This document shows positions 45,415-52,984 of a DNA stretch of 64,000 nt, piece after piece. The translations under genes and the position numbers were made by a program. Position 1 is the stretch's first letter. The number at the start of each line of letters is the position of its first letter. The stretch comes from Streptomyces vilmorinianum (GTDB lineage Bacteria; Actinomycetota; Actinomycetes; Streptomycetales; Streptomycetaceae). The notes beneath the pieces are model-generated. The model saw only the letters and a program-made list of their open reading frames with translations, was not told the DNA's origin and did not search any database. Where the stretch lies: positions 5,040,001-5,104,000 of the forward strand of contig NZ_CP040244.1 of assembly GCF_005517195.1 (NCBI RefSeq), in the 5' to 3' direction.

Positions 45415-45963
45415 TCACTCCCCGTGCACGACAGGGAGGTCCATGTCCGCGGTGATCGCCCAGCGCTCGTGGTCGCACCACTCTCCAGCGATCTTGATGA
45501 ATCCGGGGGAAAGACCCTCCCTCCGGAAGCCGAGCCGTTGGACGAGTTTCAGGGATGCCGTGTTGCCCGGCTGAATGTCGGCTTCCAGTCGGTTCAGGCC
45601 CAGCCCTTCGAAGGCATGGTGCACGGCCAGTGCCACTCCCGCCGACATGTATCCCTGGCCGGCGTAGGGAAGGAACGCGGCATAGCCCAGCACGCCCCGC
45701 TGATAAGGGCCGCGCACGATTCCGTTTATGTTGATCATTCCCACGAGGTCGCCCCGGTCCTTGAGGCTCAGCACCATGCAGGCGGCGGTAGCCTGATCGG
45801 ATCGCGCGAGGTAGGCCGAGAACCCGCTGGGCGTACGGGGCATCGTGACCCAAGGATGGTGGAACTCCGCACTGATGCGGACCAGTTCGAGGAACCTCGG
45901 CTCGTCGGCGGCAACGACCGGACGGAGTACGACTTGTGACGTGCGATCAAGTTCGATACCCAC
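45415..45963 (-). CDS. RimJ/RimL-type GNAT acetyltransferase
   Basis: 182 residues from GTG 45963; the ORF is open further upstream without a better start. Motif A appears as YMSAGVALAVHHAFEGLGLNRLEADIQPGN, followed by NTASLKLVQRLGFRREG, hallmarks of Rim-like acetyltransferases. It converges on the small amyloid-motif gene with nine bases between stops. Relation to that system is unknown. Confidence 0.88.
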   Translation of the reverse strand: MGIELDRTSQVVLRPVVAADEPRFLELVRISAEFHHPWVTMPRTPSGFSAYLARSDQATAACMVLSLKDRGDLVGMININGIVRGPYQRGVLGYAAFLPYAGQGYMSAGVALAVHHAFEGLGLNRLEADIQPGNTASLKLVQRLGFRREGLSPGFIKIAGEWCDHERWAITADMDLPVVHGE

Positions 45964-46160
45964 GTGCCGGAGTGTAGGGCATACCTCCGGACGAGGAACC
46001 GCGGACGCCGGGACGGAAGGGGCTTGCGCTGCTAGTCTGAGATGACCGGGGGCGATTCGGTGACGTCCTCTCACATCGCGCATCGCGCGCGATCCTCCTG
46101 TCCGGGAACTCAGCACTCTCGATCGGCCATCATCTCCCTCCCACGGTGGAAAAGGTGACC

Positions 46161-46373
46161 ATGAGCGATATCGAACCTCTCGGGCGTCCCCTTCCTGATC
46201 TCAGGAACGTCTCACTGGCAAGCCTTGCCACGGATTCCACGGGCCTGGTCACGGAACTTCGCGCCCGCGCCCTCGCCGGCGCCCTCGCAACGGGCCTTCC
46301 CGCCCGGATGGCGGCCTTCAACTCCGAAATCGGCGGGGGCGAGTGCTTCCCTTCATCGACCAGTTCGTCCTGA
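46161..46373 (+). CDS. FxSxx-type RiPP precursor (FxsA-like) with C-terminal extension
   Basis: 70 residues from ATG 46161 (AAGGTG just upstream; GTG 46146 alternative). The leader has the FxsA style PLPDLRNVSLASLATDSTG. The core motif Phe53-Asn54-Ser55-Glu56-Ile57 matches FxSxx, which in known members is the C-terminus; here 13 residues (GGGECFPSSTSSS) follow before the stop. The coding end overlaps the radical SAM gene by 31 bases in another frame. Substrate of the adjacent maturase, which would crosslink Phe53 to Ser55. Confidence 0.75.
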   Translation: MSDIEPLGRPLPDLRNVSLASLATDSTGLVTELRARALAGALATGLPARMAAFNSEIGGGECFPSSTSSS

Positions 46374-48823
46374 AGGTCCACGGCTCCTGCGACCTCGCCT
46401 GTGATCACTGTTACGTCTACGAACACGCGGACCAGAGCTGGCGGGCAAAGCCGCGGACCATGAGTCCGGCCGTCGCGGAACAGGTGGCGAAGCGCATCGC
46501 GGAGCACGCGGAAAAGCATGGGATACCCATGGTGCGCATCACTCTCCACGGAGGCGAACCGCTCCTTCTCGGAATCTCGCGCATGCGCGAGCTGATCCGA
46601 ACGCTCCGGGCGGTTCTGGACGACGTGGTCCGGCTCAGTCTCCACGTCCAGACCAACGGCGTGACCCTGAGCGAGCGGTTCTGCGGGCTCTTCGACGCGT
46701 CGGGTGTGCAGGTGGGTGTCTCCCTCGACGGCGACAAGGCCTCCAACGACCGGCACCGTCGATACGCGAACGGCCGCAGCAGCCATGCCGCGGCGCTGCG
46801 CGGACTCGCCCTGCTGAGGCGCCCGGAGTTCCGTCACCTCTACGGCGGGATCCTCTGCACCGTGGACGTCGCGAACGACCCGATCGCGGTGTACGAGGCG
46901 TTACTGGAAGAGGCGCCGCCTCGCCTCGACTTTCTGCTGCCCCACGCCACATGGGCGAATCCGCCGCCCCGGCACGGAGAGGCGCGGGCACCTTATGCCG
47001 CCTGGCTGAGCCGTATCCACGCACGCTGGATCGCCGACGGCCGGCCCGTACCGATCCGGATGTTCGAGGCGCTCGCGTCGGCCTCCTGGGGTGGAGCGAG
47101 CGGCAGCGAGGCCGTGGGGCTCCGGCCCGTCGCCCTCGCCGTGGTGGACACCGACGGATCGTGGGAGCAGGCGGACTCCTTGAAGACGGCGTACGACGGC
47201 GCACCCGCGACGGGCATGTCCGTCTTCACGCACAGCGTGGACCGACTCCTGACCCATCCCGGCGTCGCCGCGCGGAACCAGGGCTACGCGGACCTCTGTG
47301 CCACGTGTCTCGCCTGCCCGGTGGTCGGTATCTGCGGGGGCGGTCTCTATGCCCACCGCTACCGGCCGGGCAACGGCTTCGACAATCCGTCGGTGTACTG
47401 CGCCGATCTCAAGGTTCTGGCGTCGGAGATCCCGGCCGCGCGGATGCGGGCGATCGCGGCTCCGCGCGGAGGCGATCCCCCAGGGCCCGTCGTCCATCAG
47501 TTGCCGGACGGACATCAGTTGCCGGACGGAGCCTTCGACGCGTTCGCCGCCGGTGCGGGAACGGTCGAAGGAACGAAGGCCCTTGAGGACATGCGGCTCT
47601 CGCTGACCCGGGCCCTCATCGCGGGGTTGGTCGGGCTGGATCCGGGCGACGGCTCGTCGGACCTGGCGGCGGCGGCCGCGCACGGCGGGGAGCTCCTGCT
47701 CGAACTGGATCGCAGCCATCCCGTCGAGACGGCGGAGGTCCTCCGTCACCCGTTCGTCCGGACATGGGTGACGCGCTGCCTCCGCCCCGACGGCGCCGGG
47801 GACGGGGACGGGGAGCGCGACCGAGCGCACATCGCCGGCATCGCGGCAGCCGTCGCCATGCGAGCCGGTGTCACGACGCGCCTGTCCCTGCCCGTGAGGG
47901 CCGGACTGGTCCATCTGCCGGGCCTGGGCGCGGTGCGGGTCGAACACGCAGGGCCCACCGCGGAGTTGACTGTCGAGCGACGGACCGGCCGGCCGCCCCG
48001 CGGCTGGATCGGCGTCAGACGGCTGACCACGTCCTGGCTGCCCGTGACCGTCGAGGACCTCGACCCGTACCGCGTCGCCCGCCACGACCAGGTCGCCCTC
48101 GACCGTCTGTCCCCGCGGCAGTGGACCGCCTGGCAGGTCGCCCTCAGCCGTGCGGGACGCGAACTGTCCCTGCTGGTCCCGCAGTACGCGGCCCCGCTGC
48201 GCGCCGGGTTACGGGCCGTGGTCCCCCTGGCGGTGACGCCGTCGGAGGGGGAATCCATCGTCCAGGGGCAGGCCTTCGGTGTCGCGGCCTTGGCGCTGCC
48301 CACGAGAGCCGCCGATGCCGCCGCCGCTCTGGTCCTGGAATTCCGGCGCGGCACGCTCGACGCGTTGATGGACGCGTACGCGTTCTTCGACACCGCGCAG
48401 TCCGTCTCCCTCTCGGTGCCCTGGCGAACCGCCCCCGTACCGGTCAGCCAGGCGCTCCACGGCCTCTACGGACAGGTGGCCCTGGCGGAGCTGTGGCGTG
48501 CGCGTTCCACGAGGCTCCCGCGCCGCGGGGCTCCGGGCGCCCCCGCCCAGGTCCGTCGGGCCGTCTCGGCGTTCCGCCGCCATCTGGCGTGGGCCGACGT
48601 CACCGTGGACGCGCTCGCCACCGGGGCCGCATGGGCCCCGGCCGGAGCGCGGTTCACGGCCGGCCTGCGCACCACGATCGACCGCCTCGCCGCTGACCCG
48701 ACACCGACGCCGACGCCGACGCCGACCTCGACCTCGACGCCGACCTCGACGCCGACCTCGACGCCCACGACGGCCGTACCTCGCCGCGCGTCCGCGTCAC
48801 GAAGGGCCGGAACGCCCGCATGA
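46343..48823 (+). CDS. Radical SAM/SPASM maturase fused to inactivated HExxH domain (FxsBH-like)
   Basis: 826 residues from GTG 46343; no other start retains FIDQFVLKVHGSC. Cys16, Cys20 and Cys23 form the CxxxCxxC of the radical SAM cluster (CDLACDHC); SPASM cysteines lie around CATCLACPVVGICGGG and the later YCADLKV. FxsB-type enzymes make aryl-to-Cbeta cyclophane links. After residue 400 comes a domain like the HExxH beta-hydroxylase partner, ending with PWRTAPVPVSQALHGLYGQVALAELWRAR. The position of HEFxH is L665-E666-F667-R668-R669, so both metal histidines are gone. Ends in a Pro-Thr/Ser repeat tail. Confidence 0.88.
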   Translation: MLPFIDQFVLKVHGSCDLACDHCYVYEHADQSWRAKPRTMSPAVAEQVAKRIAEHAEKHGIPMVRITLHGGEPLLLGISRMRELIRTLRAVLDDVVRLSLHVQTNGVTLSERFCGLFDASGVQVGVSLDGDKASNDRHRRYANGRSSHAAALRGLALLRRPEFRHLYGGILCTVDVANDPIAVYEALLEEAPPRLDFLLPHATWANPPPRHGEARAPYAAWLSRIHARWIADGRPVPIRMFEALASASWGGASGSEAVGLRPVALAVVDTDGSWEQADSLKTAYDGAPATGMSVFTHSVDRLLTHPGVAARNQGYADLCATCLACPVVGICGGGLYAHRYRPGNGFDNPSVYCADLKVLASEIPAARMRAIAAPRGGDPPGPVVHQLPDGHQLPDGAFDAFAAGAGTVEGTKALEDMRLSLTRALIAGLVGLDPGDGSSDLAAAAAHGGELLLELDRSHPVETAEVLRHPFVRTWVTRCLRPDGAGDGDGERDRAHIAGIAAAVAMRAGVTTRLSLPVRAGLVHLPGLGAVRVEHAGPTAELTVERRTGRPPRGWIGVRRLTTSWLPVTVEDLDPYRVARHDQVALDRLSPRQWTAWQVALSRAGRELSLLVPQYAAPLRAGLRAVVPLAVTPSEGESIVQGQAFGVAALALPTRAADAAAALVLEFRRGTLDALMDAYAFFDTAQSVSLSVPWRTAPVPVSQALHGLYGQVALAELWRARSTRLPRRGAPGAPAQVRRAVSAFRRHLAWADVTVDALATGAAWAPAGARFTAGLRTTIDRLAADPTPTPTPTPTSTSTPTSTPTSTPTTAVPRRASASRRAGTPA
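48693..48780 (+). repeat. In-frame Pro-Thr/Ser-Thr coding repeat
   Basis: Runs of ACGCCG and ACCTCG units (12-base period in part) at the 3' end of the maturase gene, encoding alternating PT/ST. Confidence 0.9.
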
Positions 48824-50952
48824 ACGCAGACACCGGGAACAACGCCTTCGGTGGCCGCGCCGCCAATGTGGTCCAGGCAGGGATCATCTACGGCGGCGTG
48901 AACGGGCGTGGAGACATTCTGCCGGTGCCGAGGCAACTGCCCCGGGCCGCGACCTTCTTCACGGACCGGGCGGACGCCCAGGCCGCGCTGGGCGAGCTCG
49001 CCGCGACGACGAACGCGGTCGCCGTGATCTCCGGGCCGGCGGGGGTGGGCAAGAGCGCCCTTGCCGTCCTCTGGGGACACAACGCCAGGGACCGCTACCC
49101 GGACGGCCAGCTCTACGTCAACCTGAGGGGCTACGACCGGCTCGCTCCCCTCCCGCCCGAAGAGGTCCTTCACGGGTTCCTGTCCGCCCTGGGTACGCCG
49201 GCCGACCGGATACCCGGCGATCTGAACGCCATGTCCGCGCTCTTCCGCTCCCTGCTCGACGGGAAACGCGTGCTGCTGGTGGCGGACAACGCGAGCAGTC
49301 CCGACCAGGTACGGCCGCTGCTCCCGTCCGCACCCGGCTGCTTCACGATCGTCACGAGCAGAAGCCGGCTCGGCGGCCTGACGGCCATGGACGGCGCCAC
49401 GCCCGTGCCGATCAGGCCGCTCGACACGCCTGAGGCGGTGGAGCTGTTCCGCCTTCTGTCGGGTCACCACGACGTGGAGGGCGCGACCCGGCTGGTGCGT
49501 CGCTGCGGCCGTCTCCCGCTCACCGTCCGGATCGCCGCCCAGCAGGCGGGCTCCGGAACGAGTCTGAGCGAACTTCTCGAGGAGCTGGCCGGTGACGGCC
49601 GCCGGCTGGAGGCACTGTCCACACTGGACGAGGGAAACGAGGTTCGCACCGTGTTCTCGTGGTCGTACCAGCACCTGTCGCCCGCCACCGCCAGAGCGTT
49701 CCGGCTGCTCGCGCTGCACGCCGGGCCGGATTTCTCCGTGTCGACGGCCGCCGCGCTGACGGCTCTGCCCGAGAACGCTGCCCTGCGTGTGCTGCGCGAG
49801 CTGGCAGCGGTGAACATGCTGGAGGTGACGGGAACGAGACGGTACGGGTACCACGACCTGCTGCGGGACTACGCCCGGGAGCGGGTCGAGGAGGAGGAGA
49901 CCCCCGAGGCGCGGGCCGAGGCTCTGCACCGCGAGCTGTCCCAGTATCTCCGGATGGCGGACGCCGCCGACCGGGTGCTCGTCCCCGAGCGGCGGCACGT
50001 GCCGCTCGAACACCACGCGGACCGGGAGCACGTGGCGTTCCAGGGGCCCGCGGCCGCACTCGAGTGGTGCGACACCGAACTGCCCAGCCTCGTCCCCGCC
50101 GTGGGCCAGGCCGTGGAGCTCGGTCTGGACGACGTGGCGTGGAAGATCCCGGTGGCGCTGGTGTACTTCCTGCGTCTGCGCGGGCACAACACGCACCGGC
50201 GCGACCTGTCGAACGCCGCGGTCGTGGCCGCGCGCCGCCTGGGCGACCAGTGGGCCGAGACCTGGAGCCTGATCTGTCTTGCCGGGGCGGAATCGGACAT
50301 GGGCTGCCACGAGGACGCCATGCGCCACTTCACCGAGGCGCTGAGGATCAGTCAGGAGATCGGCGACTCCCAGTGGCAGGCGACGAGCATCTACAACGTC
50401 GCCTGGACGCTCCGCCTCATGGGACGGCACGAGGAAGCGCTGGAACGCCAGCGGGAGGCCTTGCCGATCCACCGGAGCAACGGTGACCGGCGAGGCGAGT
50501 CGATCACGCTGACCGAGATCGGAGCGCTGAACCTGACCCTCGGCCGACCGGCTGAGGCGTTCGAGGACTACGAGCAGGCCCTGGCCGGTGCGCGCGCCAC
50601 GGCGGATCTGCCGACGGAAGCCACGTCACTGCACGGCCTGGGGGACGTGTGCCGAACCCTCGGCCGGACCAGCGAGGCGATCGACCGGTACGAGCGGGCC
50701 GTCGAGGTACGACGACGGGTCGGGGACCTGCTGGGCCTGGCGCGCTCGCTGGTCCGGCTGGGCGAGCAACTCGACACCGTCGGCCGGGAGGCCGTCGCCC
50801 GGGAGGCACTGACCGAGGCGCTCGCGATCCTCGAGTCCCTGGGGAACCCGATGGCGGAGGAGGTCCGGCGCCGCCTCGGGGACGGCGGCGGGGAAGAGCC
50901 CGGGGACTCGCCGCCGCCCGGGGACTCGCCGCCGCCCGCGGACCGCCCCTGA
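48820..50952 (+). CDS. NB-ARC/TPR (NLR-like) protein with N-terminal amyloid-type motif
   Basis: 710 residues; its ATGA overlaps the maturase stop. Residues 8-27 (NAFGGRAANVVQAGIIYGGV) resemble the C-terminal motif of the 45.1-kb protein. The NB-ARC core has Walker A GPAGVGKS at 72-79, VLLVADNA, the sensor VTSRS and the GLPL-like CGRLPLTVRIAAQQ. The C-terminal half holds at least five TPR-type repeats (GDQWAETWSLICLAGAESDMG, DSQWQATSIYNVAWTLRLMGR, and more). No SARP or effector domain. Expected to sense a ligand and trigger the small partner; may also act as the FxsT-like partner of the RiPP. Confidence 0.88.
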   Translation: MNADTGNNAFGGRAANVVQAGIIYGGVNGRGDILPVPRQLPRAATFFTDRADAQAALGELAATTNAVAVISGPAGVGKSALAVLWGHNARDRYPDGQLYVNLRGYDRLAPLPPEEVLHGFLSALGTPADRIPGDLNAMSALFRSLLDGKRVLLVADNASSPDQVRPLLPSAPGCFTIVTSRSRLGGLTAMDGATPVPIRPLDTPEAVELFRLLSGHHDVEGATRLVRRCGRLPLTVRIAAQQAGSGTSLSELLEELAGDGRRLEALSTLDEGNEVRTVFSWSYQHLSPATARAFRLLALHAGPDFSVSTAAALTALPENAALRVLRELAAVNMLEVTGTRRYGYHDLLRDYARERVEEEETPEARAEALHRELSQYLRMADAADRVLVPERRHVPLEHHADREHVAFQGPAAALEWCDTELPSLVPAVGQAVELGLDDVAWKIPVALVYFLRLRGHNTHRRDLSNAAVVAARRLGDQWAETWSLICLAGAESDMGCHEDAMRHFTEALRISQEIGDSQWQATSIYNVAWTLRLMGRHEEALERQREALPIHRSNGDRRGESITLTEIGALNLTLGRPAEAFEDYEQALAGARATADLPTEATSLHGLGDVCRTLGRTSEAIDRYERAVEVRRRVGDLLGLARSLVRLGEQLDTVGREAVAREALTEALAILESLGNPMAEEVRRRLGDGGGEEPGDSPPPGDSPPPADRP
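50888..50945 (+). repeat. 18-base in-frame coding repeat at the NB-ARC gene end
   Basis: Two and a half copies of a GGGGACTCGCCGCCGCCC unit encoding GDSPPP just before the stop. Confidence 0.85.
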
Positions 50953-51030
50953 CACCGGGGCCGTACCTCCGGAGCCGCGTGACCGGCCCGGCGCGCCCAT
51001 CGAAACGCTTCGGTGAGGGCTTGCCACGTC

Positions 51031-51054
51031 GAGTATGTTTACGTAAACATACTC
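51031..51054. promoter_or_regulatory. Perfect 24-base palindrome, LacI-type operator
   Basis: Arms of 12 bases meet at the centre of TGTTTACGTAAACA (51035-51048), extended symmetrically by GAGTA and TACTC. It lies directly before GGGAGG and the GH35 start. Related sites occur at the second LacI gene and around the first. Confidence 0.8.
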
Positions 51055-51064
51055 GGGAGGAGCG

Positions 51065-52864
51065 ATGCCTCGCACCCCGCACCGCACTTTCGAGTACAGG
51101 AGCAGCAAGCCCATGCCCGTTCTTCAGACAGACAAGGCCGGTTTCCTGCTCGACGGCCAAGCCTTCCGGATCCTGTCCGGCGGGCTGCACTACTTCCGGG
51201 TCCACCCCGAGCAGTGGGCGGACCGTCTGCGTAAAGCGCGGCTCATGGGTCTCAACACCGTCGAGACCTACGTGCCGTGGAACCTCCACCAGCCGCGGCC
51301 CGACCGCTTCCACCTGGACGGCGGGCTCGACCTGCCCCGCTTTCTCGAACTCGCCGCCGCCGAGGGGCTGTACGTCCTGCTGCGCCCCGGGCCGTACATC
51401 TGTGCCGAGTGGGAGGGTGGCGGGCTTCCGTCCTGGCTGCTCGCCGAGCCCGGCATGCGGCTGCGCTCCCGTGACCCCCGCTTCCTCGCCGCCGTCGACG
51501 ACTACTTCGGCCGCCTGCTCACCCCGCTGAGGCCGTACCTCGCCTCGCAGGGCGGACCGGTGCTGGCCGTGCAGGTGGAGAACGAGTACGGGGCGTACGG
51601 CGACGACACCGCGTACCTGGAACACCTCGCGGACTCGCTGCGCCGCTGCGGGGTCGACGTGCCCCTCTTCACCTGCGACCAGCCGGTCGACCTGGAGCGG
51701 GGCGCGCTGCCCGGTGTCCTCGCCACCGCGAACTTCGGCAGCCGCTCGGCCCACCACCTGGCCGCCCTGCGCGCCCAGCGCCCGGACGGGCCGCTGATGA
51801 CGACGGAGTTCTGGATCGGCTGGTTCGACCGCTGGGGCGCGCGGCACGTGGTCCGCGAGGCGGACCAGGCCGCACGGGAGCTGGACGAACTCCTCGCCGC
51901 GGGCGCCTCGGTCAACTTCTACATGTTCCACGGCGGCACCAACTTCGGTTTCACCAACGGCGCCAACGACAAGCACACCTACCGGCCCACCGTCACGTCC
52001 TACGACTACGACGCCCCGCTCGACGAGGCCGGTGACCCGACGGAGAAGTACACCGCCTTCCGCGAGATCATCGCCAAGTACGCGCCCGTCCCGGGCGGAC
52101 CCGTCCCCGCCCCTGGCCGCAAACTTGCCCTGCCCGCCGTCGCGTTGACCGAGACCGCGCAGCTGCTTCCGAACGCCGCCGCGCTCGCTCCCGCCGTCGA
52201 GTCCCGTCACCCCCTCACCATGGAGGAGCTGGAGCAGGACTTCGGCTTCGTCCTCTACGAGACCACCTTGCCCGGGCACGGACCCGCCCTGCTCGAGGTC
52301 GAGCAGGTCCGCGACCGGGCGCAGGTCTTCGTCGACGGACAGCCGGTCGGCGTCCTGGAGCGCGAGGGCCATGAGCACGCCGTGGCCTTCACGGTCCCCC
52401 GGGCCGGCACCGCACTCACGATCCTCGTCGAGAACCAGGGACGGGTGAACTACGGCCAGGGCATCCACGACCGCAAGGGGCTGCTCGGCGAGGTCCTCCT
52501 CGACGGCGCCGCGCTCACGGGCTGGACCAACCGTCCGCTCCCGCTCACCACGACGGCCGACGTCCCCTTCGCGGCCACCACCACGACACCCGTCGGTCCG
52601 GCCTTCCACCGCGGCACCTTCGAGCTGACCGAGACGGCCGACACGTTCCTGCACCTCGACGGCTGGACCAAGGGCAACGCCTGGGTCAACGGCTTCCCGC
52701 TCGGCCGCTACTGGTCCCGTGGCCCACAGCGGTCGCTGTACGTCCCCGCGCCCGCCCTGCGCCCCGGGACGAACGAGATCGTCGTCCTGGAACTCCACGC
52801 CGCCCACCGCGCCCGTACCGTCGACTTCCGCCAGGCCGCCGACCTCGGCCCCATCGAGGAGTAG
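51065..52864 (+). CDS. GH35 beta-galactosidase
   Basis: 599 residues from ATG 51065 (GGGAGGAG directly upstream; ATG 51113 is the conserved-domain start). GH35 signature: GGLHYFRVHPEQWADRL, acid/base Glu174 in VENEYGAYG and nucleophile Glu248 in MTTEFWIGWFDRWG. No signal peptide, so it acts inside the cell on galactosides brought in by the ABC importer. The palindrome 17 bases upstream of the ATG indicates LacI control. Confidence 0.93.
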   Translation: MPRTPHRTFEYRSSKPMPVLQTDKAGFLLDGQAFRILSGGLHYFRVHPEQWADRLRKARLMGLNTVETYVPWNLHQPRPDRFHLDGGLDLPRFLELAAAEGLYVLLRPGPYICAEWEGGGLPSWLLAEPGMRLRSRDPRFLAAVDDYFGRLLTPLRPYLASQGGPVLAVQVENEYGAYGDDTAYLEHLADSLRRCGVDVPLFTCDQPVDLERGALPGVLATANFGSRSAHHLAALRAQRPDGPLMTTEFWIGWFDRWGARHVVREADQAARELDELLAAGASVNFYMFHGGTNFGFTNGANDKHTYRPTVTSYDYDAPLDEAGDPTEKYTAFREIIAKYAPVPGGPVPAPGRKLALPAVALTETAQLLPNAAALAPAVESRHPLTMEELEQDFGFVLYETTLPGHGPALLEVEQVRDRAQVFVDGQPVGVLEREGHEHAVAFTVPRAGTALTILVENQGRVNYGQGIHDRKGLLGEVLLDGAALTGWTNRPLPLTTTADVPFAATTTTPVGPAFHRGTFELTETADTFLHLDGWTKGNAWVNGFPLGRYWSRGPQRSLYVPAPALRPGTNEIVVLELHAAHRARTVDFRQAADLGPIEE

Positions 52865-52950
52865 AGGAGTAGGGGACGGCAGGGCATGCCAGAGGCCGGG
52901 CGCCGACCGCGAGTCGGTGCCCGGCCCGTTCGCGCGGAGCCGTCCTCCGT

Positions 52951-52984
52951 TCAGCCGTCAGCCGTCAGCCGTCAGCCGTCAGCC
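52951..52984. repeat. 7-base tandem repeat at the GH30 gene end
   Basis: Five copies of TCAGCCG on the plus strand; the last supplies the GH30 stop codon on the minus strand. Confidence 0.85.
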
